DNA from: Alistipes montrealensis
GTDB taxonomy: Bacteria; Bacteroidota; Bacteroidia; Bacteroidales; Rikenellaceae
Direction of reading: 5' to 3'
Length of the DNA: 64,000 bases
NCBI RefSeq assembly: GCF_018362775.1
Contig: NZ_JAGYXY010000004.1
Location: 233,630-297,629 of the forward strand
The notes below the pieces were generated by a model. It searched no databases. It was not told where the DNA came from and was given only the letters and a program-made list of their open reading frames with translations. This document shows positions 25,188 through 33,604 of the stretch, one piece after another. Both the position numbers and the translations under genes were made by a program. Within the stretch, counting starts at the first letter, position 1. Each line of letters opens with the position of its first letter.

Positions 25188-25895
25188 TTAAACGGGCTCC
25201 ATCGCTTCGGCGACGCGTTCGGCGACGAGGGTCATCAGCGGCCGTCCGTCGCAGCGCGAAAGGGAAGTGATGCCCCGGTGGTCGGCGAAAAAGAGTTCGT
25301 CGAGGTAAGGCAGGTCGGCTCGGCCGAACGGCTCTTCGCGCAGTTCCAGTCCTGCGGCCAGTATGGCCCGGACGGCCAGTTCGCGCTCGACGCTCGCGGG
25401 GCCGGGGGCCGTCAGGACGGTGTGGCCGCCGATGCCGAACAGCGGTGCGTCGTCGGCCGAACGGAGAATCCCGGCGCTGTCGCACCGCACCGCGACCTCG
25501 GCTCCGGCCAGTTCGGCCTCGAAGCGGGCCAGTTGCGCCGCTGCCTCGCGCGCAGAGGTCGGTGCGGCGGAAAGCGGCAAATCGTAGTCGACCGTCACGG
25601 CTTCGGGCGTAAGGCTCCGGAAGGCGTAGCCGTCGTAGAGCGATACTCCTGCCGGAAGCAGGCGTTCCGTGCCGTCGGGCAGCAGTTCGATGCGCACGAA
25701 TCCGGACACGCCTGCGGGATAACGCTCCGCGGCGGCCAGGGCTTCGATACGCGCCGCGAGCCGTTCTGCTCCGGGGGCGTAACGTCGTCCGAAGAGGTCG
25801 TGCGATGCGGCGTCGAGCACGGCGATGTGTCCGGCGACGTTGCGTGCGCGTCCCCGGGCGAGGTGTACGGTCTGATATAGGTAAAGCTCCGTCAA
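25188..25895 (-). CDS. Class IV aminotransferase-like protein without any lysine
   Basis: About 235 residues. The C-terminal half follows the class IV (fold type IV) PLP-enzyme layout: AGILRSADDAPLFGIGGHTV at the place of the usual E-x-x-x-S-N block, SVERELAVRAILAAGLELRE for the GxxR helix, and LDELFFADHRGITSLSRCDG for the C-terminal D/E-FFxxxxxGI block. No lysine occurs anywhere, so the Schiff-base lysine of true aminotransferases is absent. No ATG fits. A TTG at 25895 overlaps the holA stop by four bases (TTGA) and is the likely start; the frame is open further upstream inside holA. Either a pseudoenzyme or a member of a lyase-like branch with another role. The fold assignment is moderately sure. 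Confidence 0.6.
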   Translation of the reverse strand: MTELYLYQTVHLARGRARNVAGHIAVLDAASHDLFGRRYAPGAERLAARIEALAAAERYPAGVSGFVRIELLPDGTERLLPAGVSLYDGYAFRSLTPEAVTVDYDLPLSAAPTSAREAAAQLARFEAELAGAEVAVRCDSAGILRSADDAPLFGIGGHTVLTAPGPASVERELAVRAILAAGLELREEPFGRADLPYLDELFFADHRGITSLSRCDGRPLMTLVAERVAEAMEPV

Positions 25896-26962
25896 AGCAT
25901 GAAAATTTTCAACAGCAGTTCGCGCAGCAGTTCGCCGTCCGAAGCGCCTCCCGTATTGAGTCCCTTGCTCTTGGCGTCGTATTCGCGCAGCAGCCCCAGG
26001 ATGTTGAATACCTTGCGGTTGTCCCATCCGGCGGCGTTCTGCTTGATTTCATTGATGACGAACGTGTTGTTTTTGCGCAGGATGCGCATCAGCTCGGTGT
26101 CCGGCGGAAAGGGCTGTCCCTTGTGACGCGAGAGCCAGCGCAGGTAGTTGACCACGAACATCTCCTTGAACTGCCCGAACAGCGCCATGATGGTCAGCAG
26201 CAGCGGGTTGTCCTTGGGGTTGCGGCCGAAATGTTCGGCGATCATCAGCGCGCGGGCCATGTCCCGCGTAACGACGGCCTTGCACAGTTCGAAGTTGTTG
26301 AAATCCTTCGAAATGCCGATGTTGGCCTCGATGTCGGCGTCGGTGATGCGCTGTGTGCCCTGGGGCAGCGATACGGTGAGTTTGTGGAGTTCGTTCGAAA
26401 TCTTCGAAATGTCGGTTCCGAGGTGGTCGGTCAGCATCGAAAGCGCTTTCTGGTCGATCGTGAGGCCTTTCTTCCGGATGAACTGTTGCAGCCACGCTGC
26501 GATCTCGTAGTCGCGCGGCCGTACCGATTCGAGCACCACGCCGTTCGCGGCGCAGCCCTTATAGAAGGCCGAACGTTTGTCGGCGTTTTTCTCCTTGTGG
26601 CAGATCACGAGGATGGTCGTCGGCGACGGTTTCTGTGTGTAGAGCGAGAGCTTGTCCAGCCCCTTGAGCTGCTGGGCTTCTTTGAGGATCACCACCTGGT
26701 ACGATCCCATCATCGGCATCTGGCGGCAGAGGTTGATTACCTGTCCCGCCTCGGAATCGCGGCCGTAAACGGTGACCTGATTGAAGTCCCGCGAAGCTTC
26801 GTCGAGAATCGTCGTGGCCAGCCGGTCCGAGAGTGCGTCGATAAAGTAGCTCTCTTCGCCCATCAGCAGGTAAATGCCTGCGAATTTGCGGGCTGCTACG
26901 TCGGCGGCGATCTGCTCGTATTCGGCGACGGAATCTTTGAATTTCAGAGCGCTTTTAGCCAT
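25892..26962 (-). CDS. holA: DNA polymerase III delta subunit (clamp loader)
   Basis: 356 residues, the usual length. N-terminal domain with GIYLLMGEESYFIDALSDRL and VTVYGRDSEAGQVINLCRQM, middle segment YEIAAWLQQFIRKKGLTID, and SMLTDHLGTDISKISNELHK typical of HolA. As in other delta subunits there is no full Walker A site. It opens the sliding clamp during loading. It lies 1 base behind tilS and overlaps the aminotransferase-like gene by four bases. Confidence 0.94.
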   Translation of the reverse strand: MAKSALKFKDSVAEYEQIAADVAARKFAGIYLLMGEESYFIDALSDRLATTILDEASRDFNQVTVYGRDSEAGQVINLCRQMPMMGSYQVVILKEAQQLKGLDKLSLYTQKPSPTTILVICHKEKNADKRSAFYKGCAANGVVLESVRPRDYEIAAWLQQFIRKKGLTIDQKALSMLTDHLGTDISKISNELHKLTVSLPQGTQRITDADIEANIGISKDFNNFELCKAVVTRDMARALMIAEHFGRNPKDNPLLLTIMALFGQFKEMFVVNYLRWLSRHKGQPFPPDTELMRILRKNNTFVINEIKQNAAGWDNRKVFNILGLLREYDAKSKGLNTGGASDGELLRELLLKIFML

Positions 26963-26963
26963 T

Positions 26964-28307
26964 CTAAATGATTTCTTTGGTGATGCGCAGCACGTTTTCC
27001 GTGTCGGGCGTAAGGCGGTAACGGTCGTCGATGCGCCGTCCGACGAGCCAGACGATTTCGTCGCCCGACAGCAGTACGAACTGCCGCTGTTTTTCGGCGA
27101 CCGAAACTTTGGCGTCGACCAAAAAGTCGCTCACCTTCTTGCGGCCCGTCATGCCGAACGGCACGAACCAGTCGCCCTGCTGCCAGCGGCGCAGTGTGAG
27201 CGGGAATTGCAGGCGGTCGGCATCGAGCTGCGCGATGTTTTCGGGTACGCCGAAATTCTTGATCGTGTCGATGTCGCAATATTCGTAGTAGAGGACCGAG
27301 TTGCCGCAGTAACTGCGCAGGGCGCCTTTGCGAACCGTCGTGAGGCATACGTCGTCGTCGGCTATCGGTCCGATGACGATCTTCCCGCGGTCGACGCAGG
27401 CCACTCTCTCGCGGGCGTAGAAGCGCCGCCCCGTGGCGCCCTGTTCGAGGGCGTGGCACAGCGAGTCGATCACGTCGCCCTTGAATCCGTAGGCCGAGTT
27501 GAGTAGTTCGTAGATCACGAAACCCTGCGGGAATGCCGGGTCGAGGCGGTCGAGGTGGATCGTGTCGATCCCGCTCTGAGAGGTGACGGCTTCCTCGCGG
27601 ATGCGTTCGATGCCGTGGTTGATGAACAACTGGGCGTCGGTCAGGCGCGCGAGGTTGCGGCTCATCAGGCTTGTGAACTTGGGGTTGATTTCACGGATGC
27701 GCGGAATCAGCCCCAGTCGGATTTTGTTGCGCAGGTATTTGGTCGAACGGTTCGACGAATCCTCCCGGAAGGGAATGTGGTTTGCAACGGCGTATTCCAG
27801 CAGTTCCTTGCGCGAGGCGAACATCAGCGGGCGGATGATCTTCCCGACCTGGGTCGAGATTCCCGTAAGGCCCCGCAGTCCGGTTCCCCGCAGCAGGTTG
27901 ATGAAAAAAGTCTCGATCGAGTCGTCGGCATGGTGGGCGATGGCGATGGCCGTGTAGCCGTGTTCGCGGCTCAGGGCGTCGAACCATGCGTAGCGCAGCC
28001 GCCGGGCCGCCATCTCCATCGACTCGCCCGTGCGCTCCATCTCGGCGACGGTCTCGAAACGCTTGTTGTAGAACGCCACGCCGTATTTCTTCGCTTCGTT
28101 CTCCACCAGTACCTCGTCCTCGTCGCTTTCCTCGCCGCGCAACTGGAAATTGCAGTGGGCGACCCCCACCCGGTAGCCACAGCGGGTGAACAGCGAGAGC
28201 ATGACCATCGAGTCCACGCCGCCCGAGACGGTCAGTAGGATTTTGTCGTCGTGCGTGGCGAGGTTGTTCTCGTCGACGTAGCGTTGAAATGCGTCTAACA
28301 ATGCCAT
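26964..28307 (-). CDS. tilS: tRNA(Ile)-lysidine synthetase TilS
   Basis: 447 residues. PP-loop motif SGGVDS at 28-33, then the N-type ATP pyrophosphatase domain with AIAHHADDSIETFFINLLRG and LRGLTGISTQVGKIIRPLMF, and the RSTKYLRNKIRLGLIPRIRE segment. A C-terminal TilS domain contains RRWQQGDWFVPFGMTGRKKV. It converts C34 of the tRNA-Ile CAU anticodon to lysidine so that AUA is read as Ile; essential in most bacteria. It lies between a small unknown gene and holA on one strand. Confidence 0.96.
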   Translation of the reverse strand: MALLDAFQRYVDENNLATHDDKILLTVSGGVDSMVMLSLFTRCGYRVGVAHCNFQLRGEESDEDEVLVENEAKKYGVAFYNKRFETVAEMERTGESMEMAARRLRYAWFDALSREHGYTAIAIAHHADDSIETFFINLLRGTGLRGLTGISTQVGKIIRPLMFASRKELLEYAVANHIPFREDSSNRSTKYLRNKIRLGLIPRIREINPKFTSLMSRNLARLTDAQLFINHGIERIREEAVTSQSGIDTIHLDRLDPAFPQGFVIYELLNSAYGFKGDVIDSLCHALEQGATGRRFYARERVACVDRGKIVIGPIADDDVCLTTVRKGALRSYCGNSVLYYEYCDIDTIKNFGVPENIAQLDADRLQFPLTLRRWQQGDWFVPFGMTGRKKVSDFLVDAKVSVAEKQRQFVLLSGDEIVWLVGRRIDDRYRLTPDTENVLRITKEII

Positions 28308-28337
28308 TGGATTCGTTCGTTTAGAGGTCCCGGGTCC

Positions 28338-28649
28338 CTATTTATTGCCGTTTTGTGTCTTCCATGGAATATACTGCATCCGGGCATCCGAGAAATATTC
28401 CAATTTATAATCTTCAGGCAGTTCGCGAGAAACCGCTCGTGTGATTTCCACTCCCTCCGCATCAAGATCCGCTACCTTGTCTTTTTTTGGATAGTTTGCG
28501 TAAAATTCATTCCAGTATTTTTGAAGCCACAGTTCTATTCTTTCCGAAAGCGCCGCGGAGAGATTTAGTTCGGATAGGGGGATATAGCCTTCATATTTAT
28601 CCCGTATCCCGGTTCCGTTCAGATAACCGTCGATAACTAAATATTTCAT
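28338..28649 (-). CDS. Small AT-rich orphan protein, function unknown
   Basis: 103 residues starting MKYLVIDGYLNGTGIRDKYE. Soluble, charged, no signal peptide or membrane segment, no motif I can name. GC is about 45% against about 60% in murB and tilS on either side, and codon choice is more AT-ending, which suggests recent arrival. It begins 13 bases behind the murB stop and ends 30 bases before tilS, inside an otherwise housekeeping transcription unit. The compact size and opening resemble small proteins found beside polymorphic toxins, so an orphan immunity protein is possible; that is a guess. Confidence 0.7.
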   Translation of the reverse strand: MKYLVIDGYLNGTGIRDKYEGYIPLSELNLSAALSERIELWLQKYWNEFYANYPKKDKVADLDAEGVEITRAVSRELPEDYKLEYFSDARMQYIPWKTQNGNK

Positions 28650-28662
28650 AGTCGTGCCGCGC

Positions 28663-29670
28663 CTAAAGTATATTCACCTCGGTATCTATCGCGATGCCGA
28701 ACTTTTCGCGAACCGTCTCCTGCACCTTGCGGGCGAAGGCGATTACCTCGCCGCCCGTCGCGCCGCCGTGGTTGACTATCACCAGCGCCTGCCGTTCGTG
28801 GATGCCTACCGGGCCTTCGCGGCGGCCTTTCATCCCGGCCCGGTCGATCAGCCACCCGGCAGCCAGCTTGACCCGTCCGTCGGGCGCAGGGTAGTGCGGC
28901 ATGTCGGCGTATTCGGCCAGCAGGCGCTCGGCCGTTGCGGCATCGACCACGGGGTTCTTGAAGAAACTGCCCGCATTGCCCAGTACGGCCGGGTCGGGTA
29001 GTTTCGCGCGGCGGATGGCGCAGATCGCCTCGCGGATGTTGCGCAGCGTTGTGCCCCCGCGGGCTTCGACCTCGCGTTCCACGTCGCCGTAGCCCAGTTT
29101 CGGGCGCGGCGTATGCGAGAGGCGTATTTCGATGGCTGTGATGATCACGCGCCCTTTCAGGTCGTGCTTGAAGACGCTTTCGCGGTAGCCGAAGCCGCAA
29201 TGCTCGGCGTCGAGCGTCAGTATCGTGCCCGTTTCGACGCAGTACATCTCGACCCGTTCGATCACGTCTTTGGCTTCGCAGCCGTAGGCTCCGATGTTCT
29301 GCACCGGGGCGGCCCCTGCCTTGCCGGGGATCAGCGAGAGATTCTCGATGCCCCACAGTCCGCGCCCGACGGCCCATTCCACCAGGTCGTCCCACTCGAC
29401 GCCGGCATCGACCCGTATGCAGGCTGTTTCGCCGTCGTCGCTGAGTTGGGTGATCTGCCGGGCTACGGGGGTCACGAGCAGTCCGTCGTAGTCCTGCGTG
29501 AAGAGGATGTTGTTGCCTCCGGCGAGCACCGTCCACCGCTGCGGAATTCCTGTGGCGAAGAGTGTTCGCAAATCCTCCGGGGTTTCGAACTCCAGGAGGC
29601 GCGCGGCGCGTTGTTCGACGCCGAAACTGTTGCGCCCGCGCAGGCTTATTTGGTGAAATTCTCGGATCAT
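28663..29670 (-). CDS. murB: UDP-N-acetylenolpyruvoylglucosamine reductase MurB
   Basis: 335 residues. FAD-binding domain with LAGGNNILFTQDYDGLLV and the GIENLSLIPGKAGAAPVQNI motif, substrate domain with FGYRESVFK, the catalytic Ser in LGNAGSFFKNPVVD and the C-terminal catalytic Glu in REKFGIAIDTEVNIL. It lacks nothing expected of a type I MurB. It reduces the enolpyruvyl group to make UDP-MurNAc. The frame runs on upstream to 29904, but MIREFHQISLRGRNSFG at 29670 is the family start. First gene of the murB-orphan-tilS-holA unit. Confidence 0.95.
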   Translation of the reverse strand: MIREFHQISLRGRNSFGVEQRAARLLEFETPEDLRTLFATGIPQRWTVLAGGNNILFTQDYDGLLVTPVARQITQLSDDGETACIRVDAGVEWDDLVEWAVGRGLWGIENLSLIPGKAGAAPVQNIGAYGCEAKDVIERVEMYCVETGTILTLDAEHCGFGYRESVFKHDLKGRVIITAIEIRLSHTPRPKLGYGDVEREVEARGGTTLRNIREAICAIRRAKLPDPAVLGNAGSFFKNPVVDAATAERLLAEYADMPHYPAPDGRVKLAAGWLIDRAGMKGRREGPVGIHERQALVIVNHGGATGGEVIAFARKVQETVREKFGIAIDTEVNIL

Positions 29671-29676
29671 GATGCG

Positions 29677-29705
29677 CAAAGTTACGAATAATTTGCGTAA
29701 CTTTG
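29677..29705. promoter_or_regulatory. Symmetric divergent -7 boxes of murB and the DUF4301 gene
   Basis: Perfect 10-base inverted repeat CAAAGTTACG (29677-29686) and CGTAACTTTG (29696-29705). Each arm reads TAACTTTG outward, matching TAnnTTTG on either strand. No good -33 TTTG is found at the right distance, so promoter use is likely but not certain. Confidence 0.45.
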
Positions 29706-29865
29706 AATGGTGATAGGGTGTCATTGCGTATTTCGGCCGGCATCCCGTGTCAGGATGCCGTTGCCGCGGCGTACTGGCGTGTTTACAGGTTTGACCCATC
29801 CCTAAATCCCCGCCCCGGGCGGGGACTTGTCGCATGCGACCATAATATTGAAAAAACGATAACCT

Positions 29866-31299
29866 ATGTTTACGCAACAAGATTTGCAACAAATCCGGGA
29901 GCACGGCCTTACTCCCGAACTGGCGGAGACCCAGTTGGAGAACTTCCGTCGTGGATTTCCCTTCCTGAACGTCGTACGCGCCGCATCGCCGGGCGACGGT
30001 GTGCTGATGGTCACTCCGGCGGAGGCCGATGCCGCCGCGGAGCGTTATGAAAAGGAAGCTGCGCAGTTGGGCGTCGTGAAGTTCGTTCCGGCCTCGGGCG
30101 CCGCGACGCGCATGTTCAAGGAGTTATTCGAGTTCGTCAACGACGGTAAACGCGGCAAAGGCATCGACACGCTGCTTGACAACATCGGGAAATTCGCTTT
30201 CTGGCCCGAGCTGAAAGCCGTATTGCCGGCCGGAGCCGACGATCGGGCGATTGTCAGCGCTATTGTGAAGGAGGGGCTCGACTACGGCCGCAAACCCAAG
30301 GGGCTGGTCACGTTTCACGCTTATCCCGAAGGGGCCCGCAAGGCCGTCGAGGAGCATTTGGTCGAAGGTGCGACCTATGCTGCGGCCGGAGGCGTCGCGC
30401 GGATTCATTTCACCGTTTCGCCCGAGCATGTCGCCGGTTTCGAGGAACTGCTCGAAGAGAAGGTCCCCTTCTACGAAAATAAGTTCGGCATTCGTTACGA
30501 CATTTCGTTCTCGGTGCAGAAGCCCTCGACCGATACGCTCGCCGTCAATCCCGACAATACGCCGTTCCGCCAGGACGACGGCTCGCTCCTGTTCCGTCCT
30601 GCGGGCCACGGGGCGCTGATCGAGAACCTGAACGAGATCGACGCGGACATCGTCTTCATCAAGAATATCGACAACGTGACGACCGATGCCCGCCGCGGCG
30701 ACACGATTCGCTTTAAAAAGGTATTGGCCGGCGTGCTGCTGGACCTGCAGGAACGTGCTTTCGAGTACCTCAAGGCGCTCGAAGTGGGTGGTGCGGAACT
30801 GGAGCCGATTGCCGAATTTATCGAAAAGCGGCTTTGCGTGAAACTCCCCGCCGATTACGATACGGCGCTGCTGCGTGCTGTGCTCGACCGTCCGATCCGC
30901 GTCTGCGGCATGGTCCGCAACGAGGGCGAACCGGGCGGCGGCCCGTTCTGGGTCGGGAATCCCGACGGCACGGAGTCGCTCCAGATCGCCGAGTCGAGCC
31001 AGATCTCACCCGACGATCTGCCGTTGATGAAGTCTGCCACCCATTTCAATCCCGTGGACCTCGTGTGCGGCGTGCGTGATTCGAAAGGCCGCAGGTTCGA
31101 CCTGCGCAAATATACCGATCCCGCGACAGGCTTCATTTCTTCGAAGTCGAGCGGCGGCCGCGACCTGCGCGCGCAGGAGTTGCCGGGCCTCTGGAACGGC
31201 GCGATGGCCAGGTGGAACACGGTTTTCGTCGACGTTCCCATCACCACCTTCTCCCCGGTGAAGGTCGTGCAGGATCTTTTGCGTCCCCAGCACCAGTAG
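29866..31299 (+). CDS. DUF4301-family protein
   Basis: 477 residues, the normal length for DUF4301, a family nearly limited to Bacteroidota. It contains VVKFVPASGAATRMFKELFE near the N-terminus, GLVTFHAYPEGARKAVEEHL, and DADIVFIKNIDNVTTDARRG in the middle. The GAATRMF region resembles a phosphosugar or nucleotide-sugar binding loop, but no activity is established that I know of. No signal peptide, so cytoplasmic. Divergent from murB. It ends in a strong hairpin terminator. Confidence 0.88.
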   Translation: MFTQQDLQQIREHGLTPELAETQLENFRRGFPFLNVVRAASPGDGVLMVTPAEADAAAERYEKEAAQLGVVKFVPASGAATRMFKELFEFVNDGKRGKGIDTLLDNIGKFAFWPELKAVLPAGADDRAIVSAIVKEGLDYGRKPKGLVTFHAYPEGARKAVEEHLVEGATYAAAGGVARIHFTVSPEHVAGFEELLEEKVPFYENKFGIRYDISFSVQKPSTDTLAVNPDNTPFRQDDGSLLFRPAGHGALIENLNEIDADIVFIKNIDNVTTDARRGDTIRFKKVLAGVLLDLQERAFEYLKALEVGGAELEPIAEFIEKRLCVKLPADYDTALLRAVLDRPIRVCGMVRNEGEPGGGPFWVGNPDGTESLQIAESSQISPDDLPLMKSATHFNPVDLVCGVRDSKGRRFDLRKYTDPATGFISSKSSGGRDLRAQELPGLWNGAMARWNTVFVDVPITTFSPVKVVQDLLRPQHQ

Positions 31300-31354
31300 C
31301 TCCCGGTTCGGCATGCCGTCTGCGCAAGGCGGCATTCGATGAGAAAGAATGTTT

Positions 31355-31410
31355 GTTCCCGTGTTTTCAGGCTGTAAGTTACGGCTTGAAAACACGGGAA
31401 CATTGTTTTT
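31355..31410 (+). terminator. Terminator after the DUF4301 gene
   Basis: Perfect 15-base arms GTTCCCGTGTTTTCA (31355-31369) and TGAAAACACGGGAAC (31387-31401), with a 17-base loop, then ATTGTTTTT. Confidence 0.85.
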
Positions 31411-31512
31411 CTGTCCTCCCGTAGACTATCGGATAAATTTTCGATACGACCCGGCAAGCGAGGATTGCGGAAAACAGTTTTTTTTGTCTTTCCAACTAAA
31501 ACCCAATTACCG

Positions 31513-33501
31513 ATGAAAAAAACGCTTCTTTCAATCACATCGCACGGCCTGCTCATCCTGTGGGCCGTCCTGTTGCTGTTTGCCTCCGGAATCGCTTCCT
31601 GCACCGACGACGCTCCGTCGCCGGCCCCCGGATTCACGATTGACGACGTTTCCGGCGAAACCGAATACTTGATCACCGACGAGCGTACGATATGGCTCCC
31701 GGGATCGGGATTCCTGACCGGCGACGTTGTCCGCCTCACCGACGCGGGGCTTTCGCAGCACTCCTACCTGATCGAAACGGTTGCCACCGACACGGGACTG
31801 CATTTCGTCCTGCCGGGCAACTTCGTGGCAGGCGACTATGCGATCTTCGTCCTGCGTGACGGCATGGTCTTTCGATATGGAAAAGCGCGGTTCTGCCGCG
31901 AAGTGATTCCCGACCGCGAGGGGATGAACGTCAAAGGTTCGGTGTGTGACACGAACGGGAGACCGATCGCGGGCGTGGTTCTGTCCGACGGCGTCGAGAT
32001 CGCCCTTACGGACGAGGATGGGCACTACTGGCTCGCCACGCAGCGGCAGAACCCGCACCTGTTCGTAACGCTGCCGCCGAATTATATGCCGGTGGAGCAG
32101 AAAGGACGCTTCACGGCCTTCTATAAACCGATTCCCGCGGCCACTGATCCCGAAGCCTGCGTGGAGGTCGATTTCACGCTCGCCCGCGTTTCCAACGACG
32201 ATTTCGAACTGATCGTTATTACCGACACCCACCTCACGGCGGCTTCGGCGGCCCAGGCTCCGAAGCTGTTCGCCGACTGCTGCATCCCGGATATCAATGC
32301 CTGTATCGCTGAGGTCAAAGCCTCCGGACGCCCGGCCTATCTGATCAATCTGGGGGATCTGGTAGCCGCCAACTATCGCGAACGCATTACGCTGGAGGAC
32401 GCCGCCGAGCTTCTCAAGCAGGTTGGTTGCCCGATCTTCAACGTTCCGGGCAACCACGAACTGAACGACTATGTGCTCTATCCCGACATCGCCTCGGAGG
32501 AGGCCATGACGGAAATCCGCCGTTACCAACATACGATGGGCCCGCTTTATTATTCGGTGAATTTGGGTCGGGCGCATCTGGTCGTGCTCAACCCCAACGT
32601 TCGGATTGCCGACGACTCCAAGACGAGCTACTCGGTGTCCGAGCAGCAGTTGGCATGGCTCCGCAAGGACCTCGCGCTGGTTGAGGATAAGACTGCCCCG
32701 CTGTTATTGGCCCTTCACACCCCGATATACGGCTACAACGATGCCACCTACGGCCGCTTCTGGCTTCCGAATGGCGCTGAGGTGATGGAATGCCTCCGGG
32801 AATTCTCCAACATCCATATCCTCTCCGGACATACGCACCGCATGTATACCTCCGTGCTCGAAAACGGACGCATCACCGAACACAATTACAACACGCTGGG
32901 CGGCACGTCGGGACACTGGACCACGTGGCGGCTTTCAACGCTGCTCGCCGAACGGCGGCAGGCGGTCAATACCGACGGTTCGCCCGCAAGCTACGGCACG
33001 CTGTCCTTCTCAGGCGGCCGGGTCGCGGACTATTGCGTCAAGGGCGTCAACCTGTCGCGCACCAAGCGTTTCCGGGCTTACGACCGCAACGCGATGCGGC
33101 TTTCGGCGGCCGATTACCTGACCCCTGCGCTGGCACAGGGCCCCCGCGGACAGGCGTTCGATGCGTCGATGGGCGGTTATGCGGTTTCCAGTTCGGAGAA
33201 CGAAATACTGGTCAAGATATGGGAGTACAATCCCGAATGGAAGGTCGAAATCCTGGAAAACGGTCAGCCGCTTCCCGTTACCGAAAAGCAGGATAAGGAC
33301 CCGCTCTACCTGCTCTGCTACGAAATTCCCTCCTACGCGACCATGGACAGCCCGGGCTATCCGGCTCCGGTTTGCAAACTCTTCTCGGCCAAAGCTTCCT
33401 CGGCCACTTCACCCGTTACCATTCGCATTACCGACAGTTTCGGGCAGGTAACCGAGGAGACTATGATCCGCCCCAAACCGTTTGTCTCGTCCTTCGACTG
33501 A
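31513..33501 (+). CDS. Secreted calcineurin-like metallophosphoesterase lipoprotein (three-domain)
   Basis: 662 residues. Lipoprotein signal with lipobox GIASC (Cys30). Then a beta-sandwich part, a carboxypeptidase-regulatory-like MetallophosN domain (VKGSVCDTNGRPIAGVVLSD), the catalytic domain at about 232-450 and a MetallophosC domain at the end. Metal ligands are present: VITDTHL (D-x-H), INLGDLV (GD), PGNHE (GNHE), LLALHTP (H) and LSGHTHRM (GHxH). It should hydrolyse a phosphomono- or diester at the cell surface or periplasm. The start at 31513 is set by the signal peptide, although the frame opens at 31465. It lies after the DUF4301 terminator and is monocistronic. Confidence 0.93.
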   Translation: MKKTLLSITSHGLLILWAVLLLFASGIASCTDDAPSPAPGFTIDDVSGETEYLITDERTIWLPGSGFLTGDVVRLTDAGLSQHSYLIETVATDTGLHFVLPGNFVAGDYAIFVLRDGMVFRYGKARFCREVIPDREGMNVKGSVCDTNGRPIAGVVLSDGVEIALTDEDGHYWLATQRQNPHLFVTLPPNYMPVEQKGRFTAFYKPIPAATDPEACVEVDFTLARVSNDDFELIVITDTHLTAASAAQAPKLFADCCIPDINACIAEVKASGRPAYLINLGDLVAANYRERITLEDAAELLKQVGCPIFNVPGNHELNDYVLYPDIASEEAMTEIRRYQHTMGPLYYSVNLGRAHLVVLNPNVRIADDSKTSYSVSEQQLAWLRKDLALVEDKTAPLLLALHTPIYGYNDATYGRFWLPNGAEVMECLREFSNIHILSGHTHRMYTSVLENGRITEHNYNTLGGTSGHWTTWRLSTLLAERRQAVNTDGSPASYGTLSFSGGRVADYCVKGVNLSRTKRFRAYDRNAMRLSAADYLTPALAQGPRGQAFDASMGGYAVSSSENEILVKIWEYNPEWKVEILENGQPLPVTEKQDKDPLYLLCYEIPSYATMDSPGYPAPVCKLFSAKASSATSPVTIRITDSFGQVTEETMIRPKPFVSSFD

Positions 33502-33539
33502 CGACGGTTGTCTTCGGCGATCGTGTCGGACTCGAGGCT

Positions 33540-33584
33540 GTGTGAAAGCCCCGCTCTTAACCGAAAAGAGCGGGGCTTTCACAC
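33540..33584. terminator. Bidirectional hairpin between convergent genes
   Basis: Perfect 19-base inverted repeat with arms 33540-33558 and 33566-33584 (core GAAAGCCCCGCTCTT) and a seven-base loop. It lies between the metallophosphoesterase stop and the GH172 stop. The T-tract is poor, but the stem is the longest in the window. Confidence 0.75.
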
Positions 33585-33604
33585 GGTCTTGTTCTGTCCG
33601 GCCC

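Noticed and set aside
25173..25880. Plus-strand frame opposite the class IV aminotransferase-like gene
   Set aside because: Same length as the minus-strand gene but no family features; the minus strand has class IV motifs and operon context.
33540..33584. 19-base perfect hairpin as a mobile-element end or attachment site
   Set aside because: It lies exactly between two convergent genes and has no target duplication, so a bidirectional terminator is the simpler reading.
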